This document shows positions 1-11,309 of a stretch of DNA of 64,000 nucleotides, in pieces. The stretch's first letter is position 1; each line of letters opens with the position of its first letter. Position numbers and translations under genes: made by a program. The stretch comes from Indolivaga capnocytophagoides DSM 22835 (GTDB lineage Bacteria > Bacteroidota > Bacteroidia > Bacteroidales > Dysgonomonadaceae), in the NCBI RefSeq assembly GCF_000426485.1, contig NZ_AUFL01000008.1:1-64000 (forward strand), in the 5' to 3' direction. Under the pieces are notes generated by a model, which saw only the letters and a list, made by a program, of their open reading frames with translations, made no database searches and was not told where the DNA came from.

Positions 1-39
<39 letters not shown>

Positions 40-250
40 GCACCTTGCGTAACTAATCATTTTTTTAACAAAACAAAATTTCTATTGTGTCAAAACGACG
101 GAGTAGTTTTTCTTGCATCTAAACTTCAGCTAATATATACCAATTTATTTATAAACCGACGGGACCAACTGTGTAAAGCAGTCTTGTTGTTTTTTTGTTG
201 TCGTTCTGGATCTGCTTTTTGCATATACCTGTCCAATAGTCGGTTTCATT

Positions 251-290
251 ATGCAGTAGAGTGCAGTGAATGCACTTTACTGCATTTTTC
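251..290 (+). terminator. Rho-independent terminator
   Basis: A 15-bp stem (251-265 with 271-285, one G-T pair) with a 5-base loop is followed by TTTTT. It would end a transcript that begins upstream of, or early in, this window. Confidence 0.65.
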
Positions 291-479
291 AGCTAATAGT
301 CTGCAGTCAATAGTTTTCAATAATTATTTAAAAATAAAAAATAGGCATTGGAGCATATTGCATATGCCCAATGGTTATCATTACAACATATTTATAGACG
401 GGTGTATGCAATACACCTCTGCAAGATGTACAACAAATGGGGCTGCAACCCTAGCAACTCGAAATATAAACAACAATAA

Positions 480-490
480 GGTCTCTGACC
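480..490 (+). promoter_or_regulatory. 5'-UTR palindrome, copy 1
   Basis: GGTCTCTGACC (stem GGTC/GACC around TCT) sits 24 bases before the start of the first surface-protein gene. It belongs to the GGTCTGAGACC family seen before many genes of this window. Confidence 0.45.
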
Positions 491-514
491 TCAAAAACAA
501 CAATCTACAAAAGA

Positions 515-1384
515 ATGATGAGAAAAATTTTTATCTTGCTCTTGAGCATACTATCTCAAGAGATATGTCATGCACAAGTAGGAATCAATACCCAAAATCC
601 GCAGGGAATATTCCACATCGACTACCTCGACAACTCCACGAGCAATACAAACTTATTAGACGATTTCATTGTAATAAACGATGGATCGGGAGGTGTTAGT
701 GCTGCATTAGGAGCACAACCATCAACAAATGCGTCTTTATCCTTGAATGACCCCAACCAAGGTTTTTTACCCAATAGAGTAAACCTCACATCTATAACGG
801 ATCAAACCACAGTACCAAACCCTCAGGGAGGTATGATGGTTTATAATACGGGGAGAAACGGGATATTTCCAAACAATGTCATTCCCGGTATTTATACCTA
901 TAATGGATCTAAATGGGTGCGAATGCAAACCAACAGCTACACGGGATTAAGAGAAAAGATTCTGTTAAAGACGGATTTGGCTCTTCAAGCAGCAAATGCA
1001 GCCAGTGCATCAGAATCTTCAACTTTGGATTTTGGAGATATTATCATCAAAGAAGATGGCGGATATGCATTCTCATTAAATCTCGATATAACGGCAACTT
1101 CGGGCACAGAATTGGGGGGGAATGCGTCTAACACGATTCTAAGGCCTCAAATATACCTGTTTATATATAAGAAGTCTGATGGTGAAACTTCTTTTACAAA
1201 AGTGGATGTTGCGGAATTAAATACTCCGATCTACAGAGGTACTACACGGATAACAGCCAGTATCATATTGGGATGTACAGCTTACGCCGGAGACCAGATA
1301 CAAATACGTGTAGGGTGTACAACAAGTTATACCACAGGTAAGCTAAACAAAACATATACATTTACCAGCTACTGGAAAGTATAA
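515..1384 (+). CDS. Secreted surface protein, tandem paralogue 1
   Basis: This 289-residue protein of unknown function begins with a signal peptide ending in CHAQ; ATG codons at 515 and 518 are both possible. The mature N-terminus reads VGINTQNPQG, and the middle has the run GFLPNRVNLTSITD, a GGMMVYNTG segment and IPGIYTYNGSKW. This pattern (a stalk-like N-terminal part, then a beta-rich C-terminal domain) is common among large surface-protein families of Bacteroidetes. The C-terminus ends FTSYWKV, close to the YWKN ends of the next two genes. The three genes form a tandem array on one strand with small gaps, so cotranscription is likely. Surface location is inferred from the signal peptide; the ligand is unknown. 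Confidence 0.75.
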   Translation: MMRKIFILLLSILSQEICHAQVGINTQNPQGIFHIDYLDNSTSNTNLLDDFIVINDGSGGVSAALGAQPSTNASLSLNDPNQGFLPNRVNLTSITDQTTVPNPQGGMMVYNTGRNGIFPNNVIPGIYTYNGSKWVRMQTNSYTGLREKILLKTDLALQAANAASASESSTLDFGDIIIKEDGGYAFSLNLDITATSGTELGGNASNTILRPQIYLFIYKKSDGETSFTKVDVAELNTPIYRGTTRITASIILGCTAYAGDQIQIRVGCTTSYTTGKLNKTYTFTSYWKV

Positions 1385-1432
1385 TATCACAGATAGCAAA
1401 ATAGTTGTAATATTTACTAATGATCGTGAACA

Positions 1433-2275
1433 ATGAAAATATATATAATTCTAATAATTCTGGTTTTTACATCTATCGCAAAAGCTCAGATTATCATAAA
1501 TAAAGATACAAGTAAATCTCAGTTTATTATAAATTCGGTCAATCAATTCGAAATCAGCAGCAATAATAATAACCAGACAGTATGGAATATCGGAAAGGCG
1601 GTATCAACAACGTCATCGGCCCAGATAGAACTGGCTGCCACAAATAAAGCCTTTCTTATAAACAGGGTAAAACTGACTTCTGTCCAAGACAGAGTAACCA
1701 TTCCTGATCCTAAAGAAGGGATGATGACTTATAATACTAATACAGCAGGTACATACCCCGATAATGTAGTACCCGGATTATTTTATATGAGTGAAAACAT
1801 CTGGTGGCGTATATCCGATATAGACCCACAGACCTCGCAAGAAGTACGTTTGTTAGACCTACAATCAAACACAATATCCAATGCGGTAGCAGCATCCAGT
1901 GCTCAGGCACAATGGAGCAATGCAAAAATACTACCTATCGGATCCATCTCAATAGATAAAGCAGGAACATACACTTTTTCTATTCGATTGTATGGTACAT
2001 CATCAAATACTACCAGTACATATATCCGGGGAGTCGGCTACCTGTATCTTGTTAAAAACAATTCGAGTTTGATCGATTTTCAAGAAGTAATAATACCGTT
2101 TGCTCCCAGTCAGGCGGTTATTACTTATACCATTGTACTGATGTCCCCTATATTATCGGCAGGCGATCAGATTACGTTAAGATTAGCAACCCCTTCGGGA
2201 TCCCCAACGATAACTCTTATTTCTCATCTGGGATTAAGAGCCGACAAAACATCGTTGATTTATTGGAAAAATTAA
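1433..2275 (+). CDS. Secreted surface protein, tandem paralogue 2
   Basis: This 280-residue protein has a signal peptide ending AKAQ and shares the paralogue plan: AFLINRVKLTSVQD, then KEGMMTYNTN, then VVPGLFY, and a beta-rich C-terminal half ending SLIYWKN. It starts 48 bases after the previous stop. The N-terminal GINT-like motif has diverged to IIINKD. Its function is not known. The shared architecture indicates gene duplication followed by strong divergence of the C-terminal domain, as expected for exposed proteins. Confidence 0.75.
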   Translation: MKIYIILIILVFTSIAKAQIIINKDTSKSQFIINSVNQFEISSNNNNQTVWNIGKAVSTTSSAQIELAATNKAFLINRVKLTSVQDRVTIPDPKEGMMTYNTNTAGTYPDNVVPGLFYMSENIWWRISDIDPQTSQEVRLLDLQSNTISNAVAASSAQAQWSNAKILPIGSISIDKAGTYTFSIRLYGTSSNTTSTYIRGVGYLYLVKNNSSLIDFQEVIIPFAPSQAVITYTIVLMSPILSAGDQITLRLATPSGSPTITLISHLGLRADKTSLIYWKN

Positions 2276-2299
2276 ATGATTGATTCAAAAAAAGCTATT

Positions 2300-3181
2300 A
2301 TGAAAAAGAAATATATATTAATACTGGTTCATGCAATATACCTGATGATTCCAACACGTGCCCAAATTGGTGTTTTTACCGATTCCCCTCAATCATTTTT
2401 TCATATCAACGGTCAGGGAGATAATCTTCTGAGTAACGATTGGACTTTATCCGGGTCTAACGGACATATAAAAGTTGCATTAGGAAAATTACCCGATACA
2501 ACAACAGGAGCCCAACTAGAATTGGGAGGTACACAATCGGCATTTTTGCCTAATAAAGTTGCATTAACATCGGTATATGATGCAGTAACAGTAGCAACAC
2601 CTGTTGCTGGTATGATAGTATACAATACAGCCACAACATCAGGAGTTAATATGGTTATACCCGGCTTATATGTACATGATGGAGTGAAATGGAACTATCT
2701 GTACAATTCGGGATTTTCAAATATGTCTTTGACGTACCGCGATTTGCAAACCTCCGTTACAACTGTTACGGCAAATGCTATTCAACCGGAAAATACAATA
2801 CTCATGAATTTCGGAGGACCAATAGATATTCCGGAAACAGGAGGATATAACTTTTCTTTCCGAATGTATGGATCAACATCCAATACAACTACGAGCATTT
2901 TTGTAGGGATATACTATCTTTGGTGTATGACCTACAATTCAGCTACCAATACATATACTCCCAAAGATGTAGTAGAACTAGACCTGCCTGTATATTCAAC
3001 AGGTGTACCGATCACTGCAACGGCAACTTTAGGTGCAAATTTCACAGCAGGAGACAAAGTTGTATTTAAAATTTCGCACTTGCCTACAGCCAATGAAGTA
3101 AATGTAAGGTGGACGCTTAGAGCTACTCCCGGATTAAATGCGAATAAAACATCTGTAATTTATTGGAAGAATTACAACTGA
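2300..3181 (+). CDS. Secreted surface protein, tandem paralogue 3
   Basis: Third member of the array, 293 residues from the ATG at 2300. An in-frame ATG at 2276, directly after the previous stop, would add eight residues (MIDSKKAI); the start at 2300 gives a textbook signal peptide beginning MKKKYIL and ending TRAQ. Shared motifs are AFLPNKVALTSVYD, VAGMIVYNT and VIPGLYVHDG, with a C-terminus SVIYWKNYN. It is followed by a terminator at 3209-3248, so the operon ends here. Function unknown. Confidence 0.75.
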   Translation: MKKKYILILVHAIYLMIPTRAQIGVFTDSPQSFFHINGQGDNLLSNDWTLSGSNGHIKVALGKLPDTTTGAQLELGGTQSAFLPNKVALTSVYDAVTVATPVAGMIVYNTATTSGVNMVIPGLYVHDGVKWNYLYNSGFSNMSLTYRDLQTSVTTVTANAIQPENTILMNFGGPIDIPETGGYNFSFRMYGSTSNTTTSIFVGIYYLWCMTYNSATNTYTPKDVVELDLPVYSTGVPITATATLGANFTAGDKVVFKISHLPTANEVNVRWTLRATPGLNANKTSVIYWKNYN

Positions 3182-3208
3182 TAAAAAAAATTGTAATTAA
3201 AAAAACAA

Positions 3209-3248
3209 ACGCATATACCTGAACGAAAGCAGTTATATGCGTTTTTTA
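3209..3248 (+). terminator. Rho-independent terminator after the surface-protein operon
   Basis: A 9-bp stem ACGCATATA/TATATGCGT (3209-3217 with 3234-3242) encloses a 16-base loop and runs into a T tract. It lies 28 bases after the stop of the third paralogue. Confidence 0.7.
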
Positions 3249-3662
3249 TATAAAAATACCAAACCCTAATATTTGCGGGACATGAACATAGGCAGGCTGT
3301 TGAAGATACGTATGTGGTTCGTGATGAGCGGTTGTTTCATCGGTCTGGAAAATCTATAATGTCCAGAGAGGGTGGATATATGCAGATCGAAACTAAAACC
3401 ACTTATACTAAATCTGAAGATGATAGTTTTGAAATAATTGATAATCAATATGTTGTGTGAAAATCGACTTTTGGCACCCGAATCATCAGATACAAGTCGT
3501 CTGGATAGGGCTATAGTTGGAAATACCGACACATATAAAACGTAAGAGATTAAATTAAACATTCAGTGGTACTTTTGTTACTTTTTGAGTATCTATTTAT
3601 TGTATTTTAAGATATTATCAGGGTGACAGTTTTGTTACAAAACAATACATGAGCATTCTCTT
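3249..3662. other. Intergenic region with possible decayed coding sequence
   Basis: A plus-strand frame stays open from about 3260 to 3460 (including EDTYVVRDERLFHRSGKS) but has no good start and no family I recognise. The minus-strand frame over 3266-3562 also resembles nothing. The stretch ends with one copy of a GGTnACAAA element (3561-3586). Confidence 0.4.
3561..3586 (-). repeat. GGTnACAAA direct-repeat element, copy 1
   Basis: Read on the minus strand this is AAAAAGTAACAAAAGTACC followed by ACTGAA. It matches three other copies at 16712-16740, 37432-37455 and 37556-37583, all in long intergenic regions. Confidence 0.4.
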
Positions 3663-3695
3663 TTTGTATAATTATGTCACTTTTATGTATATTTG
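3663..3695 (+). promoter_or_regulatory. aroC promoter (Bacteroidetes type)
   Basis: TTTG at 3663-3666 and TATATTTG at 3688-3695 match the -33 TTTG and -7 TAnnTTTG boxes, 21 bases apart. Transcription would begin near 3701, about 23 bases before the aroC ATG at 3724. This excludes the earlier in-frame ATG at 3649. Confidence 0.75.
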
Positions 3696-3723
3696 TGAAA
3701 CAAACAAGAATTCAAATCAGAAT

Positions 3724-4794
3724 ATGAATACATTTGGCAATATATTTAAGCTGACATCTTTCGGTGAATCTCATGGTTTGGCAATCGGTGGAGTAATAGA
3801 CGGATGTCCGGCAGGAATAGAGGTAGATATGGATTTCATTCAATCGGAACTGGATCGCCGCCGTCCCGGACAGTCGAAAATAACTACTCCCCGAAAGGAA
3901 GCAGACAAGGTAGAATTCTTGTCGGGAATATATGATGGCAAAACCACTGGTACATCTATTGGTTTTGTTGTCTGGAATGCAAATCAGCATTCTTCGGATT
4001 ATGATAATATGAAAGACCTTTTTCGTCCGTCACATGCCGATTATACTTATCAAGAGAAATATGGTATCAGAGACCATAGGGGAGGAGGACGTTCTTCGGC
4101 TCGGGAGACCATTGCCCGTTGTGTCGGAGGAGCTGTTGCAAAACTGGCATTGAAGCAATTGAGCATTGATGTTACGGCTTATACTTCACAGGTTGGTCAT
4201 ATCAAACTCGAAAAATTATATACGGGGTATGATCTTACTAAGATCGAAGAAACGGCTGTGCGTTGTCCTGATTTAGATAAAGCCGAACAAATGATTGATC
4301 TGATCAGCGAAGTGAAAGCGAAAGGAGATACCATCGGAGGAATTATTTCATGTGTAATAAAAGGTGCACCGATAGGATTAGGTGAGCCCGTTTTCGGAAA
4401 ACTGCATGCCGCTTTGGGTGCCGCCATGCTTGGAATCAATGCCGTGAAGGGTTTTGAATATGGAGACGGTTTTGATGTTAATCACAGAGGATCGGAAGTA
4501 AATGATGTTTTCTATAATAAAGGCGGTGCTATCGGTGTACATACTAATCATTCAGGAGGAATTCAGGGTGGCATCTCAAATGGTCAGGATATTTATTTCA
4601 GGGTGGCATTCAAACCTGTAGCAACTATTTTAATGGAACAGGAAACGATAGACAAAGATGGTAATGATACTCATCTGAAAGCCAGAGGGCGTCATGATGC
4701 CTGTGTTTTACCTCGTGCGGTTCCTATTGTTGAAGCTATGGCGGCAATGACTATATTCGATTATTATTTATTGAATAAAGCGAGTAAACTGTAA
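3724..4794 (+). CDS. aroC: Chorismate synthase
   Basis: The enzyme converts 5-enolpyruvylshikimate-3-phosphate to chorismate, the last shikimate-pathway step, using reduced FMN. The protein of 356 residues starts [18 protein letters not shown], the family signature with the first active-site His in GESHG; RPGQSK, the [11 protein letters not shown] region and [10 protein letters not shown] near the end are also present. The ATG at 3724 fits the family start and lies after the promoter at 3663-3695. It is probably a single-gene transcript; glyA follows 89 bases later with its own promoter. Confidence 0.95.
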   Translation: MNTFGNIFKLTSFGESHGLAIGGVIDGCPAGIEVDMDFIQSELDRRRPGQSKITTPRKEADKVEFLSGIYDGKTTGTSIGFVVWNANQHSSDYDNMKDLFRPSHADYTYQEKYGIRDHRGGGRSSARETIARCVGGAVAKLALKQLSIDVTAYTSQVGHIKLEKLYTGYDLTKIEETAVRCPDLDKAEQMIDLISEVKAKGDTIGGIISCVIKGAPIGLGEPVFGKLHAALGAAMLGINAVKGFEYGDGFDVNHRGSEVNDVFYNKGGAIGVHTNHSGGIQGGISNGQDIYFRVAFKPVATILMEQETIDKDGNDTHLKARGRHDACVLPRAVPIVEAMAAMTIFDYYLLNKASKL

Positions 4795-4812
4795 AAATGA
4801 CAGATAATAGTC

Positions 4813-4842
4813 TTTGAAACTAACAATATTGTACTAAATTTG
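4813..4842 (+). promoter_or_regulatory. glyA promoter
   Basis: TTTG (4813-4816) and TAAATTTG (4835-4842) are 18 bases apart, close to the Bacteroidetes promoter consensus. The GGTCTGTGACC palindrome begins 16 bases after the -7 box, so it should lie at the very 5' end of the glyA mRNA. Confidence 0.65.
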
Positions 4843-4858
4843 CCAATATTAAATAATA

Positions 4859-4869
4859 GGTCTGTGACC
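4859..4869 (+). promoter_or_regulatory. 5'-UTR palindrome, copy 2 (glyA)
   Basis: GGTCTGTGACC can form a GGUC/GACC stem with a UGU loop. It ends 14 bases before the glyA ATG and follows the promoter directly. Confidence 0.55.
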
Positions 4870-4883
4870 TTCAAAATCTTCAT

Positions 4884-6164
4884 ATGAAAAGAGATACTGC
4901 AATTTTTGATATTATTGAAAAAGAATATCAGCGTCAATTAAAAGGAATTGAACTGATTGCGTCAGAAAACTTTGTTAGCCAGCAGGTAATGGATGCTATG
5001 GGCTCTTGCCTTACTAACAAATATGCCGAAGGGTATCCCGGGAAACGTTATTATGGAGGGTGCGAAGTTGTGGATTTGAGCGAAAGTCTGGCAATCAATC
5101 GTTTGAAAGAAATATTTGGAGCCGAATGGGCCAACGTTCAACCTCACTCGGGAGCACAAGCCAATGCTGCTGTCTTCTTGGCTTGCTTAGAAGCAGGCGA
5201 TAAGTTTTTAGGTTTGAATCTTTCACACGGAGGTCACTTATCTCATGGTTCACCCGTGAATTCATCAGGGCTTTTGTATAAAGCATTAGAATACAATGTA
5301 ACTCAAGATACTGAAACTGTAGATTACGATCAGATGGAATCTGTTGCTAAGAGCGAAAAACCAAAATTGATTATAGCCGGAGCATCAGCGTATTCTCGTG
5401 AGTGGGATTATGCCCGTATCCGTAAAATTGCCGATTCGATAGGTGCTATCTTTATGGTTGATATGGCTCACACTGCAGGTCTGATTGCCGGAGGACAATT
5501 GAATAATCCGCTGCCTCATGCACATATTGTAACTACTACTACACATAAAACATTGCGTGGCCCTCGTGGGGGTGTTATCATGCTAGGTAAAGATTTTGAA
5601 AATCCTTGGGGAAAAGCTACTCCAAAAGGTGAGATCAAAATGATGTCGGCATTGCTCGATTCAGCTGTGTTCCCAGGAATACAGGGCGGGCCCCTGGAAC
5701 ATGTAATTGCTGCTAAAGCAGTTTCGTTTGCAGAGGCTCTTGATCCGTCATATAAAGTGTATCAGGCTCAGGTAAAGAAAAATGCAGCAGTCATGGCTCA
5801 AGCATTTATCGACAAAGGATATAAAATTGTGTCGGGAGGAACAGATAATCACTTGATGTTGGTTGATCTTCGTACCAAATTCCCTGAACTTACAGGTAAG
5901 GTTGCTGAAAAAGTATTGGTGGAGGCTGATATTACTACAAACAAAAATATGGTTCCATTTGATAGCCGCAGTCCTTTCCAAACATCTGGATTGCGTTTTG
6001 GTACACCTGCGATTACAACCCGTGGTGTAAAAGAAGAACTTCTGGGTGATATTGTCGAGATGATTGATACCGTATTGGCAAATCATGAAGATGAGAAAAC
6101 GATTAAAGCTGTCCGAGAGAAAGTGAACGGTATAATGAAAGATTATCCGTTGTTTGCCTGGTAA
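4884..6164 (+). CDS. glyA: Serine hydroxymethyltransferase
   Basis: This PLP enzyme interconverts serine and glycine while charging tetrahydrofolate with a one-carbon unit. The 426-residue length is normal. Visible signatures are the N-terminal [13 protein letters not shown], the [15 protein letters not shown] substrate-binding loop, and [14 protein letters not shown], which carries the PLP-binding lysine. A promoter and a palindromic leader precede it and a terminator hairpin follows at 6194-6227. folP, another folate gene, lies about 18 kb downstream in this window. Confidence 0.96.
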   Translation: MKRDTAIFDIIEKEYQRQLKGIELIASENFVSQQVMDAMGSCLTNKYAEGYPGKRYYGGCEVVDLSESLAINRLKEIFGAEWANVQPHSGAQANAAVFLACLEAGDKFLGLNLSHGGHLSHGSPVNSSGLLYKALEYNVTQDTETVDYDQMESVAKSEKPKLIIAGASAYSREWDYARIRKIADSIGAIFMVDMAHTAGLIAGGQLNNPLPHAHIVTTTTHKTLRGPRGGVIMLGKDFENPWGKATPKGEIKMMSALLDSAVFPGIQGGPLEHVIAAKAVSFAEALDPSYKVYQAQVKKNAAVMAQAFIDKGYKIVSGGTDNHLMLVDLRTKFPELTGKVAEKVLVEADITTNKNMVPFDSRSPFQTSGLRFGTPAITTRGVKEELLGDIVEMIDTVLANHEDEKTIKAVREKVNGIMKDYPLFAW

Positions 6165-6193
6165 AGGAGAATTCTAATGTGATAATATATTGA

Positions 6194-6234
6194 TGTGCCA
6201 ATGAGATTACCAAGGCTTATTGGCACATTCTTTA
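6194..6234 (+). terminator. glyA terminator
   Basis: A 12-bp stem (6194-6205 with 6216-6227, one G-T pair) encloses a 10-base loop and is followed by TTCTTTA. It lies 29 bases after the glyA stop. It overlaps a possible TTG start at 6220, which argues against that start for the next gene. Confidence 0.7.
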
Positions 6235-6258
6235 ATTATCTCGGTACATTGTAAGTTA

Positions 6259-7233
6259 GTGGCTAAAAGAAGAAAAAAAAGGTCGAAGAAGGGTAGTGGT
6301 ATTAAGAGGAAGTTGCTGTTGCTTCTGTTTGTGGTGTGTGCAGTTTCTTTCTTCTTTGTAAAGGACATTCAGATCGATTATTATAAAGATCAGGAGGGGT
6401 TGAACGGTTCTGCTCTCAAAACAGCAATGCACGACCTTATCCGTAAGCATAAATATCTTAATTTTGATCAGAATACAACCGCACGTTATTGGTGGGATAA
6501 TTACTTCCCAAAAACCGACTGGCATTCCGATGGTTATTTCTGGGATATGTATTCGTCGGAAAAGCATGATAAGTATATAGATGGTTCGGTGCAAAGCCGA
6601 GAACATTGTATGCCCCGCAGCTGGTGGGGTAAGAGAGAGCAGTATTCTTCATATGATGCAAATGGTGATCTCATAAATCTTTTCCCTGCAGACTATAAAG
6701 CCAATCAGGCAAAGAGTAATCTGCCTTTAGGCGAAGTCGGAATCACTAAGTTTGATAATGGTATGTCGAGAGTGGGTATGAATACTTATTCTGATGGATA
6801 TAGAGGAATGGTTTTTGAACCGGCGGATGAATACAAAGGTGATTTTGCCCGTGTTTATTTTTATATGATTACCTGTTACGAAGATTATGCATACGATTGG
6901 CGTTCCGAAGGGTTGAAAAGTATGCTGACTAAAGGAACTTATCCGGGATTTCAACCTTGGGCATTGGATATGTTGCTGAAATGGCATCGGGATGATCCTG
7001 TGAGCGAAAAAGAAAGAGCCCGTAATGATGAGGTATATATATTGCAGGAAAATAGGAACCCTTTTGTCGATTATCCTGATCTTGCAGAGTATATTTGGGG
7101 TAATAAGACAGATGAGTCTTTTGCCCTATCTGAAAACGGAAAAATAAAGTATCAGCCGACTGTATCGGATCTTATTCATATATATTGGAATGAAGGAGTT
7201 AATTATGTGCTAAACCATATTCCGAAAAAATGA
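6259..7233 (+). CDS. Membrane-anchored endonuclease I family nuclease
   Basis: From the GTG at 6259 the protein has 324 residues: a very basic start (AKRRKKRSKKGSGIKRK), one hydrophobic segment (LLLLLFVVCAVSFFFV) and a large C-terminal domain. That domain carries the endonuclease I pattern (Vvn/NucM/EndA type): REHCMPRSWWG with the catalytic His, then DLINLFPADYKANQAKSNLP, equivalent to the family's DLHHLxPxDxxxNxxRxNxP. Members cut RNA and DNA without sequence preference, usually outside the cytoplasm. The single anchor suggests the domain faces the periplasm. A TTG at 6220 is also in frame but lies inside the glyA terminator, so GTG 6259 is preferred. Confidence 0.75.
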   Translation: MAKRRKKRSKKGSGIKRKLLLLLFVVCAVSFFFVKDIQIDYYKDQEGLNGSALKTAMHDLIRKHKYLNFDQNTTARYWWDNYFPKTDWHSDGYFWDMYSSEKHDKYIDGSVQSREHCMPRSWWGKREQYSSYDANGDLINLFPADYKANQAKSNLPLGEVGITKFDNGMSRVGMNTYSDGYRGMVFEPADEYKGDFARVYFYMITCYEDYAYDWRSEGLKSMLTKGTYPGFQPWALDMLLKWHRDDPVSEKERARNDEVYILQENRNPFVDYPDLAEYIWGNKTDESFALSENGKIKYQPTVSDLIHIYWNEGVNYVLNHIPKK

Positions 7234-8618
<1,385 letters not shown>

Positions 8619-8643
8619 TTTAGAATCCCTGAATTATATACGA

Positions 8644-8676
8644 AAGTCCTGTTTCCTTTGGAAGCAGGACTTTTTC
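8644..8676 (+). terminator. gapA terminator
   Basis: Stem AAGTCCTG/CAGGACTT (8644-8651 with 8665-8672) with a 13-base loop is followed by a T run, 26 bases after the gapA stop. Confidence 0.8.
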
Positions 8677-8709
8677 TATATTATATTTTTTGATCAAACT
8701 AAAGATAAG

Positions 8710-8743
8710 AAATAAGGCTAACCTGAAAAGGTTAGCCTTATTT
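8710..8743 (-). terminator. ATP synthase operon terminator
   Basis: A perfect 14-bp stem (8710-8723 with 8730-8743) with loop TGAAAA lies 22 bases beyond the atpG stop. On the minus strand the stem ends in a U-rich arm. It may act in both directions between convergent gapA and atpG. Confidence 0.8.
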
Positions 8744-8764
8744 CTATATTATAGGATATTGAAA

Positions 8765-9673
8765 TTACTGATTTAAAGCAGATGCTCCACCGATAATATC
8801 CAATAGCTCATTAGTAATAGCAGCCTGACGGCTCTTATTGTATTCGATAGTCAAATCTGCTACAAGCTGTTCTGCATTATCTGTTGCAATCTGCATGGCT
8901 AGACTTCGTGCTGCATTTTCGGAAGCATTGGAGTCAAGTAATGCAGCAAACAGATTCGATGCTAGGACCTTAGGTATAAGATGTGACAGGAGTATCTCTT
9001 TAGATGGTTCCAAAATATAATCAGTTGCAGTTGATATCTTTTCTGAAACAGCATCTTGCTGAGCTTTATCTTGTGCTCCTTGTAGATCGAATGGTAAGTA
9101 GATCTTATTCGTAACTTCTTGTACACCCATCGATTTGAAATGCGTATAAATAAGTACTATCTGATCTAATTCTCCGGAAAGAAATTTACTTATCAGCTCT
9201 CTCGATAATTCTAAAATTAGTGCAAAAGCCGGTTTATCGGCCATTTCCAGAAATGTTGGATTATGTACAGGTTGTAATCCCGATTTATTTGCAAAATCAA
9301 GAACCTTTTTGCCTATAGGATAGATGGACACATTCTCTTTTCCTACCGATTTTGAGTATGAGGCAACTGTCGCTGAAAGCTCCTTTATGATATTAGCATT
9401 GAATCCTCCACAAAGACTAGAATTAGAAGAAAAAGCAACAATAGCAATCTTCTTATGTTCTCTTTGCTGTGCATACGGTGAGTCAAAGCTTGTATCAGAA
9501 GCTAAGAGATTAGTCAGAATCTCATTCAACTTTGTTGAGTAAGGCAAAAAAGCAGCGATAGCTTGCTGAGACTTACGTACCTTGGCCGAAGCAATCATCT
9601 TCATCGCAGAAGTGATCTTTTTCGTACTTTTTACTGAGTCTATCCTGTCCTTAACTTCTTTCAAAGATGCCAT
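8765..9673 (-). CDS. atpG: ATP synthase F1 subunit gamma
   Basis: The rotor shaft of F1 that couples ring rotation to catalysis. The 302 residues start ASLKEVKDRIDSVKSTKKIT, the usual N-terminal coiled-coil helix beginning, and end with the conserved C-terminal helix (YNKSRQAAITNELLDIIGGA). It is the last gene of the ATP synthase operon, 7 bases after atpA, and a strong terminator follows. Confidence 0.95.
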   Translation of the reverse strand: MASLKEVKDRIDSVKSTKKITSAMKMIASAKVRKSQQAIAAFLPYSTKLNEILTNLLASDTSFDSPYAQQREHKKIAIVAFSSNSSLCGGFNANIIKELSATVASYSKSVGKENVSIYPIGKKVLDFANKSGLQPVHNPTFLEMADKPAFALILELSRELISKFLSGELDQIVLIYTHFKSMGVQEVTNKIYLPFDLQGAQDKAQQDAVSEKISTATDYILEPSKEILLSHLIPKVLASNLFAALLDSNASENAARSLAMQIATDNAEQLVADLTIEYNKSRQAAITNELLDIIGGASALNQ

Positions 9674-9680
9674 ATCTCAA

Positions 9681-11267
9681 TTAGTTTTTATACCTGCCGG
9701 AAATTTCTTCTGCAACTTTCCGTAAGATATTGGTTACATCATCGTTAATAATACCTTTTCTCAATTGATCCAGTACTGAATCATTGTATTGAGTTTCGAG
9801 TATTTGTAAAAAGTCAGATTCAAATTCGTGTACTTGATTGATCGGTACATTTTTCAACAAGCCGTTTGTTCCGCAATAAAGTATTGCAATCTGTTTTTCA
9901 ACAGGTACAGGAGAGTATTGAGGTTGAACTAGCAATGCTGCGTTTTTCTGCCCTTTATCGATAGTCAGTGCTGTTACCGGATCCATATCTCCACCAAATT
10001 TGGTAAATGCTTCCAATTCACGGAACTGAGCTTGATCTATTTTCAGAGTGCCAGCCACTTTCTTCATTGCTTTGGTCTGCGCACTACCACCTACACGAGA
10101 TACAGAAATACCCACATCAATCGCAGGACGGGATCCCGAGTTGAATAAGTCGATATCCAAGAATATCTGACCATCGGTAATTGAAATCACATTGGTCGGA
10201 ATATATGCGGAAACGTCTCCAGCTTGAGTTTCGATAATTGGCAAAGCTGTTAAAGAACCTCCGCCTTTAACTTTACCTTTAAGGCTTTCGGGTAGGTCAT
10301 TCATCTGCTCTGCAATTTCCTGCTGATTAATAACCTTTGCTGCACGTTCTAATAAACGTGAGTGAAGATAGAATATATCACCGGGATACGCTTCACGACC
10401 CGGAGGACGTTTAAGCAACAAAGACACTTCACGGTATGCAACAGCTTGCTTCGATAAGTCATCGTAAACAACCAATGCATGACGACCTGTGTCACGGAAA
10501 TATTCACCGATAGCAGCTCCCGCAAAAGCACCGAAGTATTGAAGGGCTGCCGGTTCTGCAGCTGTAGCAGATACGATTATAGTATAATCGAGAGCTCCTT
10601 TGTCTTTCAGCGTATCAACGATATTTGCGACCGAAGATGCCTTTTGACCGATTGCTACATAGATACAATATACAGGGTCTCCAGCTAAATAGTTAGCTCG
10701 CTGGCTGATAATAGTATCAATGGCAATCGCTGTTTTTCCGGTCTGACGGTCTCCGATGATCAACTCACGTTGTCCTCTACCGATAGGAATCATGGCATCA
10801 ATAGCCTTCAAACCTGTCTGCAGTGGTTGAGTTACAGGCTGACGGTAAATAACACCCGGAGCTTTTCTCTCTAAGGGCATTTCTAATAGTTCACCGGCAA
10901 TATCTCCTTTACCGTCAATAGGTTCGCCCAAAGGAGTGATCACACGTCCCAACAAACCTTCTCCGACATTGATAGAAGCTATCTTTCCTGTGCGTTTTAC
11001 ATTATAACCTTCTTTAATAAGGTTACTCGGTCCAAGAAGTACGGCTCCTACATTGTCTTCTTCCAAGTTCATTACAACAGCTCTCACGCCGTTGTCGAAC
11101 TCCAATAATTCATTTGCTTCTGCGTTGTTCAGACCATAGATACGGGCTACACCATCACCAACGGAAAGTACAACCCCGACCTCGTCGAATTGAACACGGT
11201 TGTCAATACCGCTCAATTGCATCTGTAACACGTCAGAAACTTCGCTTGCTTTTATATTTTCAGACAT
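9681..11267 (-). CDS. atpA: ATP synthase F1 subunit alpha
   Basis: Non-catalytic nucleotide-binding subunit of F1; 528 residues. The Walker A motif [13 protein letters not shown] and the family block [18 protein letters not shown] followed by [11 protein letters not shown] are intact. It lies between atpH (42-base gap) and atpG (7-base gap), the standard order. Confidence 0.97.
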   Translation of the reverse strand: MSENIKASEVSDVLQMQLSGIDNRVQFDEVGVVLSVGDGVARIYGLNNAEANELLEFDNGVRAVVMNLEEDNVGAVLLGPSNLIKEGYNVKRTGKIASINVGEGLLGRVITPLGEPIDGKGDIAGELLEMPLERKAPGVIYRQPVTQPLQTGLKAIDAMIPIGRGQRELIIGDRQTGKTAIAIDTIISQRANYLAGDPVYCIYVAIGQKASSVANIVDTLKDKGALDYTIIVSATAAEPAALQYFGAFAGAAIGEYFRDTGRHALVVYDDLSKQAVAYREVSLLLKRPPGREAYPGDIFYLHSRLLERAAKVINQQEIAEQMNDLPESLKGKVKGGGSLTALPIIETQAGDVSAYIPTNVISITDGQIFLDIDLFNSGSRPAIDVGISVSRVGGSAQTKAMKKVAGTLKIDQAQFRELEAFTKFGGDMDPVTALTIDKGQKNAALLVQPQYSPVPVEKQIAILYCGTNGLLKNVPINQVHEFESDFLQILETQYNDSVLDQLRKGIINDDVTNILRKVAEEISGRYKN

Positions 11268-11309
11268 ATATATTTTTCCTTGTTTAAAAAAGGGTTTCCG
11301 TTGTGGAAA

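Noticed and set aside
85-699. 204-codon plus-strand open frame
   Set aside because: It overlaps the signal peptide and first part of the secreted protein in another frame, crosses a terminator hairpin, and its composition (many Cys, Phe, Arg and Ser) resembles no protein family.
3266-3562. 98-codon minus-strand open frame
   Set aside because: No family resemblance, no promoter box, and the region looks like degraded sequence.
3649-3723. Longer aroC N-terminus from ATG 3649
   Set aside because: The extra 25 codons contain the -33 and -7 promoter boxes and are absent from the family; the canonical start is at 3724.
6220-6258. TTG start for the endonuclease gene
   Set aside because: It lies inside the glyA terminator stem; GTG 6259 gives a normal basic-plus-hydrophobic anchor.
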